From contig NZ_VTEX01000001.1 in assembly GCF_008180865.1 (NCBI RefSeq), positions 426,742-490,741 on the forward strand: DNA of 64,000 bases, read 5' to 3'. A model generated the notes under the pieces. The model ran no database searches. It had not been told where the DNA came from and saw only the letters and a program-made list of their open reading frames with translations. This stretch comes from Rossellomorea aquimaris (lineage in GTDB: Bacteria; Bacillota; Bacilli; Bacillales; Bacillaceae_B). Position 1 is the stretch's first letter; every line of letters starts with the position of its first letter. The position numbers and the translations under genes were made by a program. Shown here piece by piece: positions 56,152 through 64,000 of the stretch.

Positions 56152-56238
56152 GGGTTGATCCAAGTGTGCAGACTTTACATTTCTCATTTTGTGAGAAGTA
56201 TATTGTCGTAGGCAATGGGATCAACCCATTCTTTATTT
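56152..56238. terminator. Large hairpin between coaD and ylbJ
   Basis: GGGTTGATCC (56152-56161) pairs perfectly with GGATCAACCC (56218-56227). An inner stem TTCTCA/TGAGAA sits within. ATTCTTTATTTTT follows. It lies between convergent genes and probably acts as a terminator, though the loop is long. Confidence 0.65.
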
Positions 56239-57453
56239 TTATGCTTGTCTTCTTACATATAATACGATATAGAGAATCAAACTGAATATCGTGATCACTG
56301 GACCTGCTGTCTTAAACCAATACAGTATTTCCGTCCAGAATGCATTATTTTTCATTGCGAATACAGGTATGGCATTGGAGAGCTGCTCATCGGAAAATCT
56401 CTCGTATATCGGTTTCCAAATGATGATGGTCGTGACGGAAGCGGCTATTCCGTGAATAAATCGGGCATAGAAGAAGGGCTTGAACCGAATGTCGGTTTCT
56501 GCCAATATGCTCGCAACTTGTGCTTGGACACTGAACCCGCTGAACCCCAATATAAAACTTGTAATAATGGCTTGCTGAAGCAGAGTAGCTTCATTTACTC
56601 CACTTGTCAGCTTGCCGCCTAACGTGATTTCAAACAAGCCTGAAATAAATGGAATGCTTAATTGCTCTGGTAATTGGAGCAGAATAAATAGAGTTGACAA
56701 CCCTTCTGCAACAAAGGTCGTAATATGCAGATGATAAAGCATTTTATTAATGACCGAAAATAGGATAATGAAACCACCGATCATCAGTAAGGTTTGAATG
56801 GAAGAGGTGACAGCATCTCCTAAGAGTTTCCCTATAGGGCGCTTATCTTGCAGTCTTGTGTGATGAAGAGCAGAAAAGGCTTCACGAATGATAAAGCCTT
56901 TTTTTCCGGATGACTGATTTCTCAATTCTTCCTTATCTTTTCCACCATAGAATCTCATGACGACACCTACACAGATGTTTCCAATATAATGAGCGGCAGC
57001 TAAAACAATTCCGAGGGTAGCATTCTGAAAGAACCCAACCGACACAGCTCCAAATATGAATAAAGGATTGGAAGAGTTCGTGAAGGAAACAAGACGTTCC
57101 GCTTCCAATTTCGTGATTTGTTCTTCCTGCCTCAGACGGGCCGTCAGTTTGGCTCCAGATGGAAATCCTGATGCCATTCCCATTGCCCACACAAATCCTC
57201 CGACTCCAGGGACCCGGAATAATGGCCGCATCAAGGGTTCCAGCATGACCCCGATAAATCTGACTACACCAAAACCAATCAACATTTCAGACACGATGAA
57301 AAATGGCAATAACGAGGGGAAAACGATCTCCCACCACATATCTAATCCCCGAATGGAGGCCTCAAGAGATTCTCCCGGCATTATGATGAGAGATGCCGCA
57401 AATATAGTCACGCTCATCGATAAAGCCAAGGTTTTGATTTTCGATTTGAACAA
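56239..57453 (-). CDS. ylbJ: Sporulation integral membrane protein YlbJ
   Basis: A 404-residue membrane protein with about nine helices and nucleoside-recognition (Gate) domain features: RVPGVGGFVWAMGMASGFPSGAK near residue 80 and SFILGFSGFSVQAQVASIL near 305. YlbJ is a sigma-E-controlled protein required for sporulation in B. subtilis; what it transports is not known. It is divergent from ylbK and convergent with coaD. Confidence 0.92.
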   Translation of the reverse strand: MFKSKIKTLALSMSVTIFAASLIIMPGESLEASIRGLDMWWEIVFPSLLPFFIVSEMLIGFGVVRFIGVMLEPLMRPLFRVPGVGGFVWAMGMASGFPSGAKLTARLRQEEQITKLEAERLVSFTNSSNPLFIFGAVSVGFFQNATLGIVLAAAHYIGNICVGVVMRFYGGKDKEELRNQSSGKKGFIIREAFSALHHTRLQDKRPIGKLLGDAVTSSIQTLLMIGGFIILFSVINKMLYHLHITTFVAEGLSTLFILLQLPEQLSIPFISGLFEITLGGKLTSGVNEATLLQQAIITSFILGFSGFSVQAQVASILAETDIRFKPFFYARFIHGIAASVTTIIIWKPIYERFSDEQLSNAIPVFAMKNNAFWTEILYWFKTAGPVITIFSLILYIVLYVRRQA

Positions 57454-57630
57454 CCGGACTTCCCCCTCTTATGAAATTAGTTCCTTCTATATCAATTCCT
57501 TGTGAATTGGGAAAAGAATGATAAAATGGGATTAATTCAACTTGTCCTCATATTATTCAATATACTCATACATAATTGAAATAGACCATATGATGAAATG
57601 TACCGATAACTCGGCAAAAGGGGGAAGGGC

Positions 57631-58410
57631 ATGGACAGACCCAAGATTGGATTAGCCCTCGGCTCGGGTGGGGCAAGAGGATTTGCGCATTTAGGGGTGT
57701 TAAAGGCATTTGATGATGCAAAGATACCTATAGATATGATTGCAGGCAGCAGTATGGGTGCTCTTGTGGGCTGTTTTTATGGGGTAGGGCATAAGATGGA
57801 AGACCTCTACAAGCTTTCCACAACCTTCAGAAGAAAATACTATTTAGACTTTACCGTTCCGAAGATGGGCTTTATTTCGGGTAAAAGGATAAAAGAATTC
57901 ATTCAGCTTTTTACACATAATAAAAATATTGAAGATTTAAAAATTCCCATAAGTGTCGTTGCCACAGATATTACAAATGGTGAAAAAGTGGTGTTTACTA
58001 CCGGCCCTATCTCAAGTGCGGTCCGGGCAAGTATTGCGATCCCGGGTATATTTGTGCCTGAAAGAATAAACGGCCGCTTACTCGTGGACGGAGGAGTCAT
58101 TGACCGGGTACCTGTTTCGGTTGTAAAAGAGATGGGTGCTGACATTGTCATTGGAGTCGATGTATCTCATGTGAAAAGGAATGCTGAAATCACAACGATT
58201 TATGATGTGATTATGCAAAGCATCGATATCCTTCAATTAGAAATCGTCGCACATCGTGAATTTGCATCTGACTTTATGATCAGACCCCATGTACAAATGT
58301 ATAGCACCAGAGCCTTTAAGAATATTGATGAAATTATCGATATGGGGGAGGAAGAGGCGAAGAAGGTTATTCCTTCTATACAGAAAGCTTTAGATGATTG
58401 GAAGGAGTAA
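57631..58410 (+). CDS. ylbK: Patatin-like phospholipase family protein YlbK
   Basis: A 259-residue serine hydrolase of the patatin/RssA group. The oxyanion glycine loop is GSGGARG (11-17), the nucleophile elbow GSSMG has Ser41, and the catalytic dyad Asp153 lies in LVDGG. No signal peptide, so it acts in the cytoplasm or at the inner membrane face. Lipid substrate not known. It is directly followed by ylbL, with the ylbL RBS inside its last codons. Confidence 0.9.
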   Translation: MDRPKIGLALGSGGARGFAHLGVLKAFDDAKIPIDMIAGSSMGALVGCFYGVGHKMEDLYKLSTTFRRKYYLDFTVPKMGFISGKRIKEFIQLFTHNKNIEDLKIPISVVATDITNGEKVVFTTGPISSAVRASIAIPGIFVPERINGRLLVDGGVIDRVPVSVVKEMGADIVIGVDVSHVKRNAEITTIYDVIMQSIDILQLEIVAHREFASDFMIRPHVQMYSTRAFKNIDEIIDMGEEEAKKVIPSIQKALDDWKE

Positions 58411-58415
58411 TGAGC

Positions 58416-59459
58416 ATGAAAACGAAAACATTAATCAGAACCTTAGTCATCATGACCATTATCATGGTTGCTACATCCTTTTATTATCTTCCCTTCTATG
58501 TAACGAAGCCGGGAGGAGCCCATGAACTGGATCCGATCGTAGAAGTGAAGAATGGCTATGAGGACGAAGGTGAATTAATGCTTACAACCGTCAGGATGGG
58601 AAGAGCAAATATCTATGCCTATCTTATGGCAAGCTTAAAAAAATACGAATATATCTTTCCGGTTGAGGAAATTAGAAGCCCACATGAAAGTGACGAGGAG
58701 TATAATCTTCGTCAACTGCACCTAATGGCTGACTCTCAAAACCATGCCATTGAAGTGGCCTTTAAAAAAGCGGGTAAATTCTATAAATACACCTATAAAG
58801 GTATATATGTATTAAATATTTACCCATCTATGCCGGCAGAAGAAGTGTTAATGCCTGGTGATCGCATTACAGCCGTTGATGGGAATACAATTCAATCATC
58901 AGAGGAATTCATTGAATATGTGAGCAAGAAAAAAAGTGGGGATAGTGTGAAGATTACCTACGTTCGGGATAAGGAAGAAATGGTGGAAACGATTTCCTTG
59001 GAGGCTTTCCCTGATATGCCCGATAAAGTAGGTCTGGGAATTACGCTAAGTGACGATAAAGAAATCAAAACCGACCCGCCGGTGAAACTGGATACTGAAG
59101 AGATTGGTGGCCCTTCCGCAGGATTGATGTTTAGCTTGGAGATTTATAATCAACTAACGAAGGATGACATTACGAAGGGTCATTCTATTGCGGGGACCGG
59201 GACGATTTCCGAAAGCGGGGAAGTTGGACGCATTGGCGGTATAGAGCAGAAGGTCATTGCTGCTGACAAAGCAGGTGCAGAATATTTCCTTGCTCCACAT
59301 GAAAACGTTACAAAAGAAATGAAAGAAAAGTATCCTGAACTTGAATCGAACTATACTGCTGCCAAAAGAACAGCTGAAGACATTGGTACTGATATGAAAG
59401 TAATACCAGTGAAAAGCTTTGATGAAGCATTAGCATTTTTACAAACATTAGCCAAATAG
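58416..59459 (+). CDS. ylbL: PDZ-domain Lon-like serine protease YlbL
   Basis: A 347-residue membrane-anchored protease. An N-terminal helix (about 4-25), a PDZ domain (about 128-200; GIYVLNIYPSMPAEEVLMPGD), and a Lon-type proteolytic domain with catalytic Ser234 in GGPSAGLMF and Lys279 in IAADKAGAEYF. In B. subtilis YlbL, together with CtpA, degrades the cell-division inhibitor YneA after DNA damage. The start was set at ATG 58416, 8 bases after AAGGAG; the ATG at 58410 overlapping the ylbK stop is too close. Confidence 0.92.
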   Translation: MKTKTLIRTLVIMTIIMVATSFYYLPFYVTKPGGAHELDPIVEVKNGYEDEGELMLTTVRMGRANIYAYLMASLKKYEYIFPVEEIRSPHESDEEYNLRQLHLMADSQNHAIEVAFKKAGKFYKYTYKGIYVLNIYPSMPAEEVLMPGDRITAVDGNTIQSSEEFIEYVSKKKSGDSVKITYVRDKEEMVETISLEAFPDMPDKVGLGITLSDDKEIKTDPPVKLDTEEIGGPSAGLMFSLEIYNQLTKDDITKGHSIAGTGTISESGEVGRIGGIEQKVIAADKAGAEYFLAPHENVTKEMKEKYPELESNYTAAKRTAEDIGTDMKVIPVKSFDEALAFLQTLAK

Positions 59460-59461
59460 TC

Positions 59462-59495
59462 AAAGAGGCTGTCTTAGGTCAGCCTCTTTCTATTT
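59462..59495 (+). terminator. Terminator of ylbKL
   Basis: AAAGAGGCTG pairs with CAGCCTCTTT, followed by CTATTT. The composite repeat starts right after it. Confidence 0.85.
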
Positions 59496-59979
59496 GGCTC
59501 TTTTCGTAAAGTTTGTTGCTATTGTAGAGGAGAAAGTAATAGTTGATTTCCGCTCCAGGATGCTCGCTTTCCGCTGGGCTGGCGGTGAGCCTCCTCGGCT
59601 GCGCCTCCGGGGTCTCACCTGTCCAGCTATTCCCGCAGGAGTCGAGCATCCTGCAGCGAGGATCAACTTTCTGAGCATGAATCCTTAATGGAAAACAATT
59701 AAAACAAGAATTTTAGCAAACAATTTCATTTAAGGTAAGTAGAGATTGAATTTCCTTTTAAGGAAGAAGAATTATTTTTTTCTAGTTACACTGTTTTCTT
59801 ACACACTTTGAAGCTCTGTCATGAAAATACTGTTAAAGATGGTGAGGGGAACTGCGCAGACTCCGGCGGATTTTGGGCGTGCCGAGACCCCGTTCGGCTA
59901 AGCTGAGGAGGCTCGGCCGAACGCTAGCTGCAAGCGGAGCAGTTCCCTCACCATCTAGCACACGCTAATTGACAGAGCC
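59496..59979. repeat. Composite double-hairpin repeat, copy 2
   Basis: Second copy of the element at 43833. Module 1 (59532-59671) is again exactly 140 bp, from GAAAGT to ACTTTC. Module 2 (59812-59979) has AGCTCTGTC/GACAGAGC ends and the inner pair GATGGTGAGGGGAACTGC (59838-59855) with GCAGTTCCCTCACCATC (59939-59955), one base shorter than in copy 1. The module 2 centre is different and longer, with an extra small palindrome (TTCGGC/GCCGAA). The spacer is 140 bases. It ends 26 bases before the ylbM stop. Confidence 0.85.
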
Positions 59980-60005
59980 TTGCAGTGAGAAAAGAGCGTT
60001 CTATT

Positions 60006-61217
60006 TTATATGATCACAGGCGGTTGGGACCATTCCTGATGAAGCAATTTTTTTCGGGCTGCGGCATTTTTTAATCCTAATGAAAATATTTCAGCTGCTC
60101 TGACATCTAATTCTATCTCGCTTTGATTAGCACTTGAAAGTTTACTGATTAAAGGCAAGGGCATTTCTTTTTTCTTAGAATGGATAAATTCCCTTCCCGT
60201 TTTATTCATTCCAAGCAGGCGGATATAGCTGGGAGAGATGTGTCTGGAACGCATTTCTTCCTTGCGGGTATTCGTTAGAATGTGAAGGAGCATTCGTTGA
60301 AGGCGTGTCCATGTATAGCGCTTTGTTTTAAGCTTCGTCATGAATTCTTCAAAAGAAGTCGAGGTTTTAACACACTCCATCATCCGATTTTCTATCCCTT
60401 CTTCTATTTCATATATATCCTTCAGTTCCTCTCTGGACGATGAAAGAAGCTTATACTGTAGAATCGTCCAATAATTTTCCCAACGATGGAATCCCCCATA
60501 CTCTAGTTGATACTGAGTTAACTGAGAAACGGATGTCGACGGGAGAAAAGAATCAATCTTATGATCACCTTCGCTGCTGAATATACTTTTCCTTATGCTT
60601 GTCGCACTTGCAATTGAAGGAGAAGAGAAGTGTTGATCATGGTACCCGGCAGCTTCCCTTGTAATGGTGTACGCTTTTAGTGTCGAGTGAATCTGGTTTC
60701 TCGCTTCCATATAATGAAACCCCAGTATATTATTCGGCTTACTTAAATCGATAACGGAGTCTCCGTTCCCTAATGTTTGGAATGCTTTAGCAAGAGCGGA
60801 AGGATAACTCATGCCATCCTGGATAAACCTGCTTATATATGTATTGTATCGCTCCCGGTTTGCTTCAATGAACAGAACCGTTTTCTCGAAAGTATCAATA
60901 TCCCCATCCTCACTGCCAAAACAAAAACTCTCACAGCCTATGGAATCAAGGAGTGAAATGGCTCCCCTCGAAAAAATTTCAGCATGCTGAGTGGCAAAAC
61001 AATAGGGAAGTTCAATCACGACGTCAACCCCTGCTTCTAGAGCCATTCTGGTTCGGGCCCATTTAGATACCAGTGCAGGCTCTCCACGCTGCAGAAAATG
61101 CCCACTCATAACCGCAACCACTACATCAGCACCAGATGCTATTCTCGTTTCCCTTAAATGATGTAAATGACCATTATGAAAGGGATTGTACTCTACTACT
61201 ACTCCTGTTGCTTTCAT
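60006..61217 (-). CDS. tmcAL: tRNA(Met) cytidine acetate ligase
   Basis: TmcAL (YlbM) forms N4-acetylcytidine at the wobble base of elongator tRNA-Met using acetate and ATP. The N-terminus has the nucleotidyltransferase-like motif VVEYNPFHNGHLHHL; later marks are LVSKWARTRMALEAGVDVVIELP and NILGFHYMEA. The start was set at ATG 61217 (MKATGVVVEYNPF), the family's usual beginning; two upstream in-frame GTG codons look like part of the RBS. It has 403 residues. It is convergent with ylbL and divergent from ylbN. Confidence 0.92.
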   Translation of the reverse strand: MKATGVVVEYNPFHNGHLHHLRETRIASGADVVVAVMSGHFLQRGEPALVSKWARTRMALEAGVDVVIELPYCFATQHAEIFSRGAISLLDSIGCESFCFGSEDGDIDTFEKTVLFIEANRERYNTYISRFIQDGMSYPSALAKAFQTLGNGDSVIDLSKPNNILGFHYMEARNQIHSTLKAYTITREAAGYHDQHFSSPSIASATSIRKSIFSSEGDHKIDSFLPSTSVSQLTQYQLEYGGFHRWENYWTILQYKLLSSSREELKDIYEIEEGIENRMMECVKTSTSFEEFMTKLKTKRYTWTRLQRMLLHILTNTRKEEMRSRHISPSYIRLLGMNKTGREFIHSKKKEMPLPLISKLSSANQSEIELDVRAAEIFSLGLKNAAARKKLLHQEWSQPPVII

Positions 61218-61400
61218 GAAATTCACCACATCCTTTCTAAGTCAGAATTATCTCCTATATAGATCATTATATAAGGAAATGATTTAGATTCTCTCCTTTT
61301 ATAACATAATCATAACTAATATTATAAAATATTTGAAAGTCCTTATATTTAAACGTTATAATTACAACACTATGGTTGTTAAGAGTGTAAAGAAAAAATA

Positions 61401-61429
61401 TTGACAAACGGTATTATGAAAGCTATAAT
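61401..61429 (+). promoter_or_regulatory. Consensus sigma-A promoter of ylbN-rpmF
   Basis: TTGACA (61401-61406), 17-base spacer, TATAAT (61424-61429): both hexamers perfect. Transcription should start near 61436, giving a leader of only about 20 bases. Confidence 0.9.
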
Positions 61430-61456
61430 TACCTTTGTTGCCTTGAGGTGATTACA

Positions 61457-61999
61457 TTGAAATGGTCAATAATACAATTACAAAAATTTAGAGACAAGGG
61501 ACTTTCCATTGACGAAACGATTAATTTGGATGAATTGAAAGAAATCGATCCCCAAATTATAGAAGTCTCACCTATTCGAGTGTCCGGAAAGGCAGATATC
61601 GGTTCAAACCGCGTCACTTTCCATCTCCATATAGAAGGGAAGTTAGTTTTACCTTGCTCAAGAACCCTTGTGGATGTTGATTTACCAGTTGACATTCAAA
61701 CGATTGAAACGTATCTTCTAAATGAAGCTGATTATGATCAGTATGAGGAAGAGGAAGTACATCGTATTCAAGGTGATGTTATTGATTTAAAACCTGCTAT
61801 TAGAGAATTACTATTACTTGAGATTCCGATGCAAGTAATCAGTGATGAAGCGAGAGAACAAGATGAGATGCCTTCCGGTAAGAACTGGGAAGTACTAACG
61901 GAAGAACAAGCTTATCAAGTCGAGCAAGAGGAAGAGAAGAAAGTTGATCCTCGTCTCGCTGACTTAGCAAAACTTCTTGATCAAAACAAGAAATCTTAA
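61457..61999 (+). CDS. ylbN: DUF177/YceD family protein YlbN
   Basis: A 180-residue acidic protein of the DUF177 (YceD) family, found next to rpmF in most bacteria and linked to 23S rRNA or ribosome metabolism. Marks: MKWSIIQLQKFRDKGLSIDE, LVLPCSRTLVDVDLPV, and DVIDLKPAIRELLLLEIPM. The start was placed at TTG 61457, 8 bases after GAGG; the GTG at 61448 lies inside the Shine-Dalgarno. It is transcribed with rpmF from a consensus promoter. Confidence 0.92.
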   Translation: MKWSIIQLQKFRDKGLSIDETINLDELKEIDPQIIEVSPIRVSGKADIGSNRVTFHLHIEGKLVLPCSRTLVDVDLPVDIQTIETYLLNEADYDQYEEEEVHRIQGDVIDLKPAIRELLLLEIPMQVISDEAREQDEMPSGKNWEVLTEEQAYQVEQEEEKKVDPRLADLAKLLDQNKKS

Positions 62000-62063
62000 A
62001 AGCGAAGTACCAGTTCGACTGGCTTCATAATGAGTATTAATCTCTTTTAAGGAGGTGGGAAGA

Positions 62064-62237
62064 ATGGCAGTACCTTTTAGAAGAACATCTAAAACAGCAA
62101 AAAGACAACGTCGTACACACTTCAAACTACGTGTACCTGGTATGGTAGCATGCCCAAACTGTGGTGAAATGAAACTAGCACACCGTGTTTGTAAAGAGTG
62201 CGGAACGTATAAAGGTAAAGAAGTTGTAAACAAATAA
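62064..62237 (+). CDS. rpmF: 50S ribosomal protein L32
   Basis: A 57-residue ribosomal protein starting [19 protein letters not shown]. It is the zinc-binding (C+) form, with CPNC and CKEC pairs. The start is ATG 62064, 6 bases after GGAGGTGG; an ATG at 62055 is inside the RBS. Strong RBS and promoter fit high expression. Confidence 0.97.
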   Translation: MAVPFRRTSKTAKRQRRTHFKLRVPGMVACPNCGEMKLAHRVCKECGTYKGKEVVNK

Positions 62238-62253
62238 TATTGTTTACACCCGA

Positions 62254-62294
62254 AAAAAGCGTGAAAGAGGCCATGGCTCTTCACGCTTTTTTTA
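62254..62294 (+). terminator. Terminator of ylbN-rpmF
   Basis: AAAAAAGCGTGAA-a-GAGGCC and GGCTC-TTCACGCTTTTTTT form a strong hairpin. Confidence 0.92.
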
Positions 62295-62370
62295 TTGTCA
62301 TTTTTAAAAAATATCTGTTCATCCCATACATAAAACCATACACTATAAGTAAGACAGGAGGGGTCTGAAA

Positions 62371-63129
62371 GTGGGAGACTACATCATACATATGAACAAA
62401 GAAGGAATACTGCAATTTATCATCAACCGCCCCGAGAAACGGAATGCAGTTAGTTATGAAATTATGGAGGGGCTTGAAAAAGCTTTAAACGAGTGTATGT
62501 ATAATGATCACGTGAAAGCGCTCCTAATAACGGGAAGTGGTGATCGTGCATTTTGTGCCGGAGGGGATTTAACTCAATTTCATAATCTTAAGACAGAGAG
62601 TGAAAGTTATGAAATGCTCAGTAAAATGGGGGGACTCCTCACGAGGCTTGCCTTTCTCCCAAAGCCCACGATCGCCTTCATCAATGGGACGGCAATTGGC
62701 GGCGGATGTGAAATCGCAACGGCATGTGACTTTAGAATTGCTAAAAGAACTGCGAAAATGGGGTTCGTTCAAGGGAATCTTGCCATCACCACTGGCTGGG
62801 GAGGGGGAACCTTGCTTCTTGAGAGGATTTCAGTGTCAAATGCGCTTTTACTCCTGATGACAGCCAGGGTAGAAGAAGCAGAATTCCTTCATGATATAGG
62901 GTTCGTAGATGAGTTAGTTGATGACATTATGCCGACCCATGAAATACCCCTCATTAAAATGATCTCATTAAAATCAGAAGGGGTATTGAAGGCATATAAG
63001 CAGCAGCTGCTTGAGAGATGGGATAAAAAAAGAGTAGAAGAGAATATCATGAAGGAAATAAGACAATGTGCTAAGCTCTGGGCGAGTGATGAACACCACG
63101 AAGCTGTGGACGAATTTCTAAAGAAATAG
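62371..63129 (+). CDS. Enoyl-CoA hydratase/isomerase family protein
   Basis: A 252-residue crotonase-fold protein. Oxyanion-hole and core motifs: RPEKRNAVSYEIM, FCAGGDL, and GTAIGGGCEIATACDFRIA. The position of the second catalytic Glu of true hydratases is not clear, so isomerase, hydrolase or other crotonase activity is possible. The start is GTG 62371 with AGGAGGGG upstream. It stands between rpmF and gerR as a single gene, with its own terminator. Confidence 0.85.
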   Translation: MGDYIIHMNKEGILQFIINRPEKRNAVSYEIMEGLEKALNECMYNDHVKALLITGSGDRAFCAGGDLTQFHNLKTESESYEMLSKMGGLLTRLAFLPKPTIAFINGTAIGGGCEIATACDFRIAKRTAKMGFVQGNLAITTGWGGGTLLLERISVSNALLLLMTARVEEAEFLHDIGFVDELVDDIMPTHEIPLIKMISLKSEGVLKAYKQQLLERWDKKRVEENIMKEIRQCAKLWASDEHHEAVDEFLKK

Positions 63130-63141
63130 GCGAAACATAAC

Positions 63142-63173
63142 AAAAAGGAACAGGGAACTCCCTGTTTCTTTTT
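63142..63173 (+). terminator. Terminator of the enoyl-CoA hydratase gene
   Basis: AAAAAG-g-AACAGGG pairs with CCCTGTT-t-CTTTTT around AACT. Confidence 0.87.
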
Positions 63174-63261
63174 GTGTGCTTAAAAAAACAGTGGTGCAGA
63201 TTCTATCTTCTCTAGTAAGAGCATATGTATGGATAAACTGGATCTTACAGGGGGGATGGAA

Positions 63262-63885
63262 ATGTCTTCGAATAGACAGGATGCATGGAGTCAAGATGAA
63301 GATGTGTTGTTAGCGGAAGTGGTATTACGTCATATACGAGAGGGCGGTACCCAGCTTCAGGCATTTGAAGAGGTAGGAAGAAAACTATCAAGAACATCAG
63401 CAGCTTGTGGCTTTCGCTGGAACTCATTTGTTCGTAAACAATATAAATCTGGAATCGAACTGGCTAAAAAACAAAGAAAGCAGTCTAAGAAATATTCTCC
63501 TATCGTTAAGGTAAACGAGGAAAAGCAAGAAGTGCCGAAACTACAGGTTGAGAGTTCCTCGGAGCTTGAATCCCCGGAAGCGTTTTCAATGGGAAGCATG
63601 ATAAATTATCTTCAAAAAGCAGAGGAAGCTGTTCGGAATGGAGAAAAAGTAAGGAATGAAAATACTCAGCTGCATGGACAAATCTCTCTATTGAAAGAGA
63701 AGCTTCAAGAGGTTGAAGAGGAGTTGAAAGAATACGAAGCAAAATTTAATCTCCTCGAAGAAGATCATAAATCATTATTAGCTATTTTTGAAAAAGCAAG
63801 GAAAATGGCTCTATTGCAAGGAAATGAAGACAAGGTTAAGTTTCAAATGGATAAAAACGGAAACCTTCAGCGGTTAAATAAATGA
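63262..63885 (+). CDS. gerR: RsfA/GerR family sporulation transcription regulator
   Basis: A 207-residue regulator. The N-terminus is a Myb/SANT-like DNA-binding domain ([20 protein letters not shown] ... [20 protein letters not shown], about residues 8-70), followed by a basic linker, and the C-terminal half is a coiled coil (about 115-185, [20 protein letters not shown]). This is the layout of RsfA and of GerR (YlbO), mother-cell regulators in B. subtilis. The gene order rpmF-gerR supports GerR. The start is ATG 63262, 6 bases after GGGGGG. Confidence 0.86.
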   Translation: MSSNRQDAWSQDEDVLLAEVVLRHIREGGTQLQAFEEVGRKLSRTSAACGFRWNSFVRKQYKSGIELAKKQRKQSKKYSPIVKVNEEKQEVPKLQVESSSELESPEAFSMGSMINYLQKAEEAVRNGEKVRNENTQLHGQISLLKEKLQEVEEELKEYEAKFNLLEEDHKSLLAIFEKARKMALLQGNEDKVKFQMDKNGNLQRLNK

Positions 63886-63894
63886 AGAGAAAAA

Positions 63895-63934
63895 GGGCTG
63901 ACTAAAGAATATCTTTAGCCAGCCTATTTTAATT
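63895..63934 (+). terminator. Terminator of gerR
   Basis: GGCTGaCTAAAG pairs with CTTTAGcCAGCC, followed by TATTTTAATT. Confidence 0.85.
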
Positions 63935-63956
63935 ACTTGTGATTAGGGTGGTTAGT

Positions 63957-64000
63957 ATGCTTGTCGCCTCTGGACGAGCCGCCTCCGCTTTAGTTTTCAT
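63957..64000 (+). repeat. Start of a 125-bp repeat copy, cut by the window edge
   Basis: GCTTGTCGCCTCTG (from 63959) and GCCTCCGCTTT follow unit B at 42089 in order, with a few base changes in between. The rest of the unit would lie beyond the window. Confidence 0.75.

Noticed and set aside
59490..59688. Open frames on both strands after ylbL
   Set aside because: They are in module 1 of the composite repeat. A palindrome gives open frames on both strands; no RBS is seen.

Overview
The window is a stretch of chromosome from a low-GC, spore-forming Bacillaceae bacterium. Gene content and order follow the Bacillus subtilis ktrC/rnjA - pdhABCD - yla - cta - ylb segment closely. Sporulation genes (ylaJ, ylbD, ylbJ, gerR), the SR1 small RNA, a caa3-type cytochrome oxidase operon, strong AGGAGG-type ribosome binding sites and many TTG/GTG starts all fit this. 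No rRNA, tRNA, CRISPR array, prophage or transposase gene was seen.

Layout. 1-3.1 kb: end of a NERD-type protein, then a cytochrome bd-type oxidase pair (ythA/ythB-like) behind a Rex/Fnr-like operator. 3.1-9.1 kb: ktrC, rnjA-rpoY (minus strand), a 965-bp gap with stem-loops, a decayed repeat and a 23-residue cationic peptide ORF, then ykrA, def and ykyA. 9.3-14.7 kb: pdhABCD, with terminator-like hairpins in the leader and between pdhB and pdhC. 14.7-18.6 kb: slp, a small membrane protein, a deacetylase lipoprotein, the dual-function RNA SR1 with its SR1P peptide, and speA. 18.8-31.9 kb: a nitronate monooxygenase-like gene, yktA, yktB, a ykzI-like gene, suhB, ylaF, typA, ylaH, ylaI, ylaJ, the PhoH-like ylaK, glutaminase, ylaN and ftsW. 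32-43.8 kb: pycA, ctaA, ctaBCDEF, ctaG and ctaM, covering heme A synthesis, the oxidase subunits and assembly factors. 44-63.9 kb: an Eis-like acetyltransferase and an AI-2E-family permease beside a large repeat, then the ylb block: ylbA, B, C, D, E, F, G, rsmD, coaD, ylbJ, K, L, M, N, rpmF and gerR.

Functional themes. Pyruvate enters the TCA cycle through PDH and pyruvate carboxylase. Electrons leave through a cyt bd-type and a caa3 oxidase. Carbon and redox sensing is visible in cis: a Rex/Fnr-like site on the bd-type operon, a cre at ctaB, and two CcpN-type boxes plus a cre at SR1.

The least explained DNA is repetitive or structured: a 125-bp tandem palindromic repeat (41.96-42.26 kb, again at the right edge, and a decayed copy near 5.8 kb), a roughly 0.45-kb composite of two long hairpins found twice (43.8 and 59.5 kb), and the rpoY-ykrA gap. 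All functional names rest on recognition of protein families and gene order; no database search was run.
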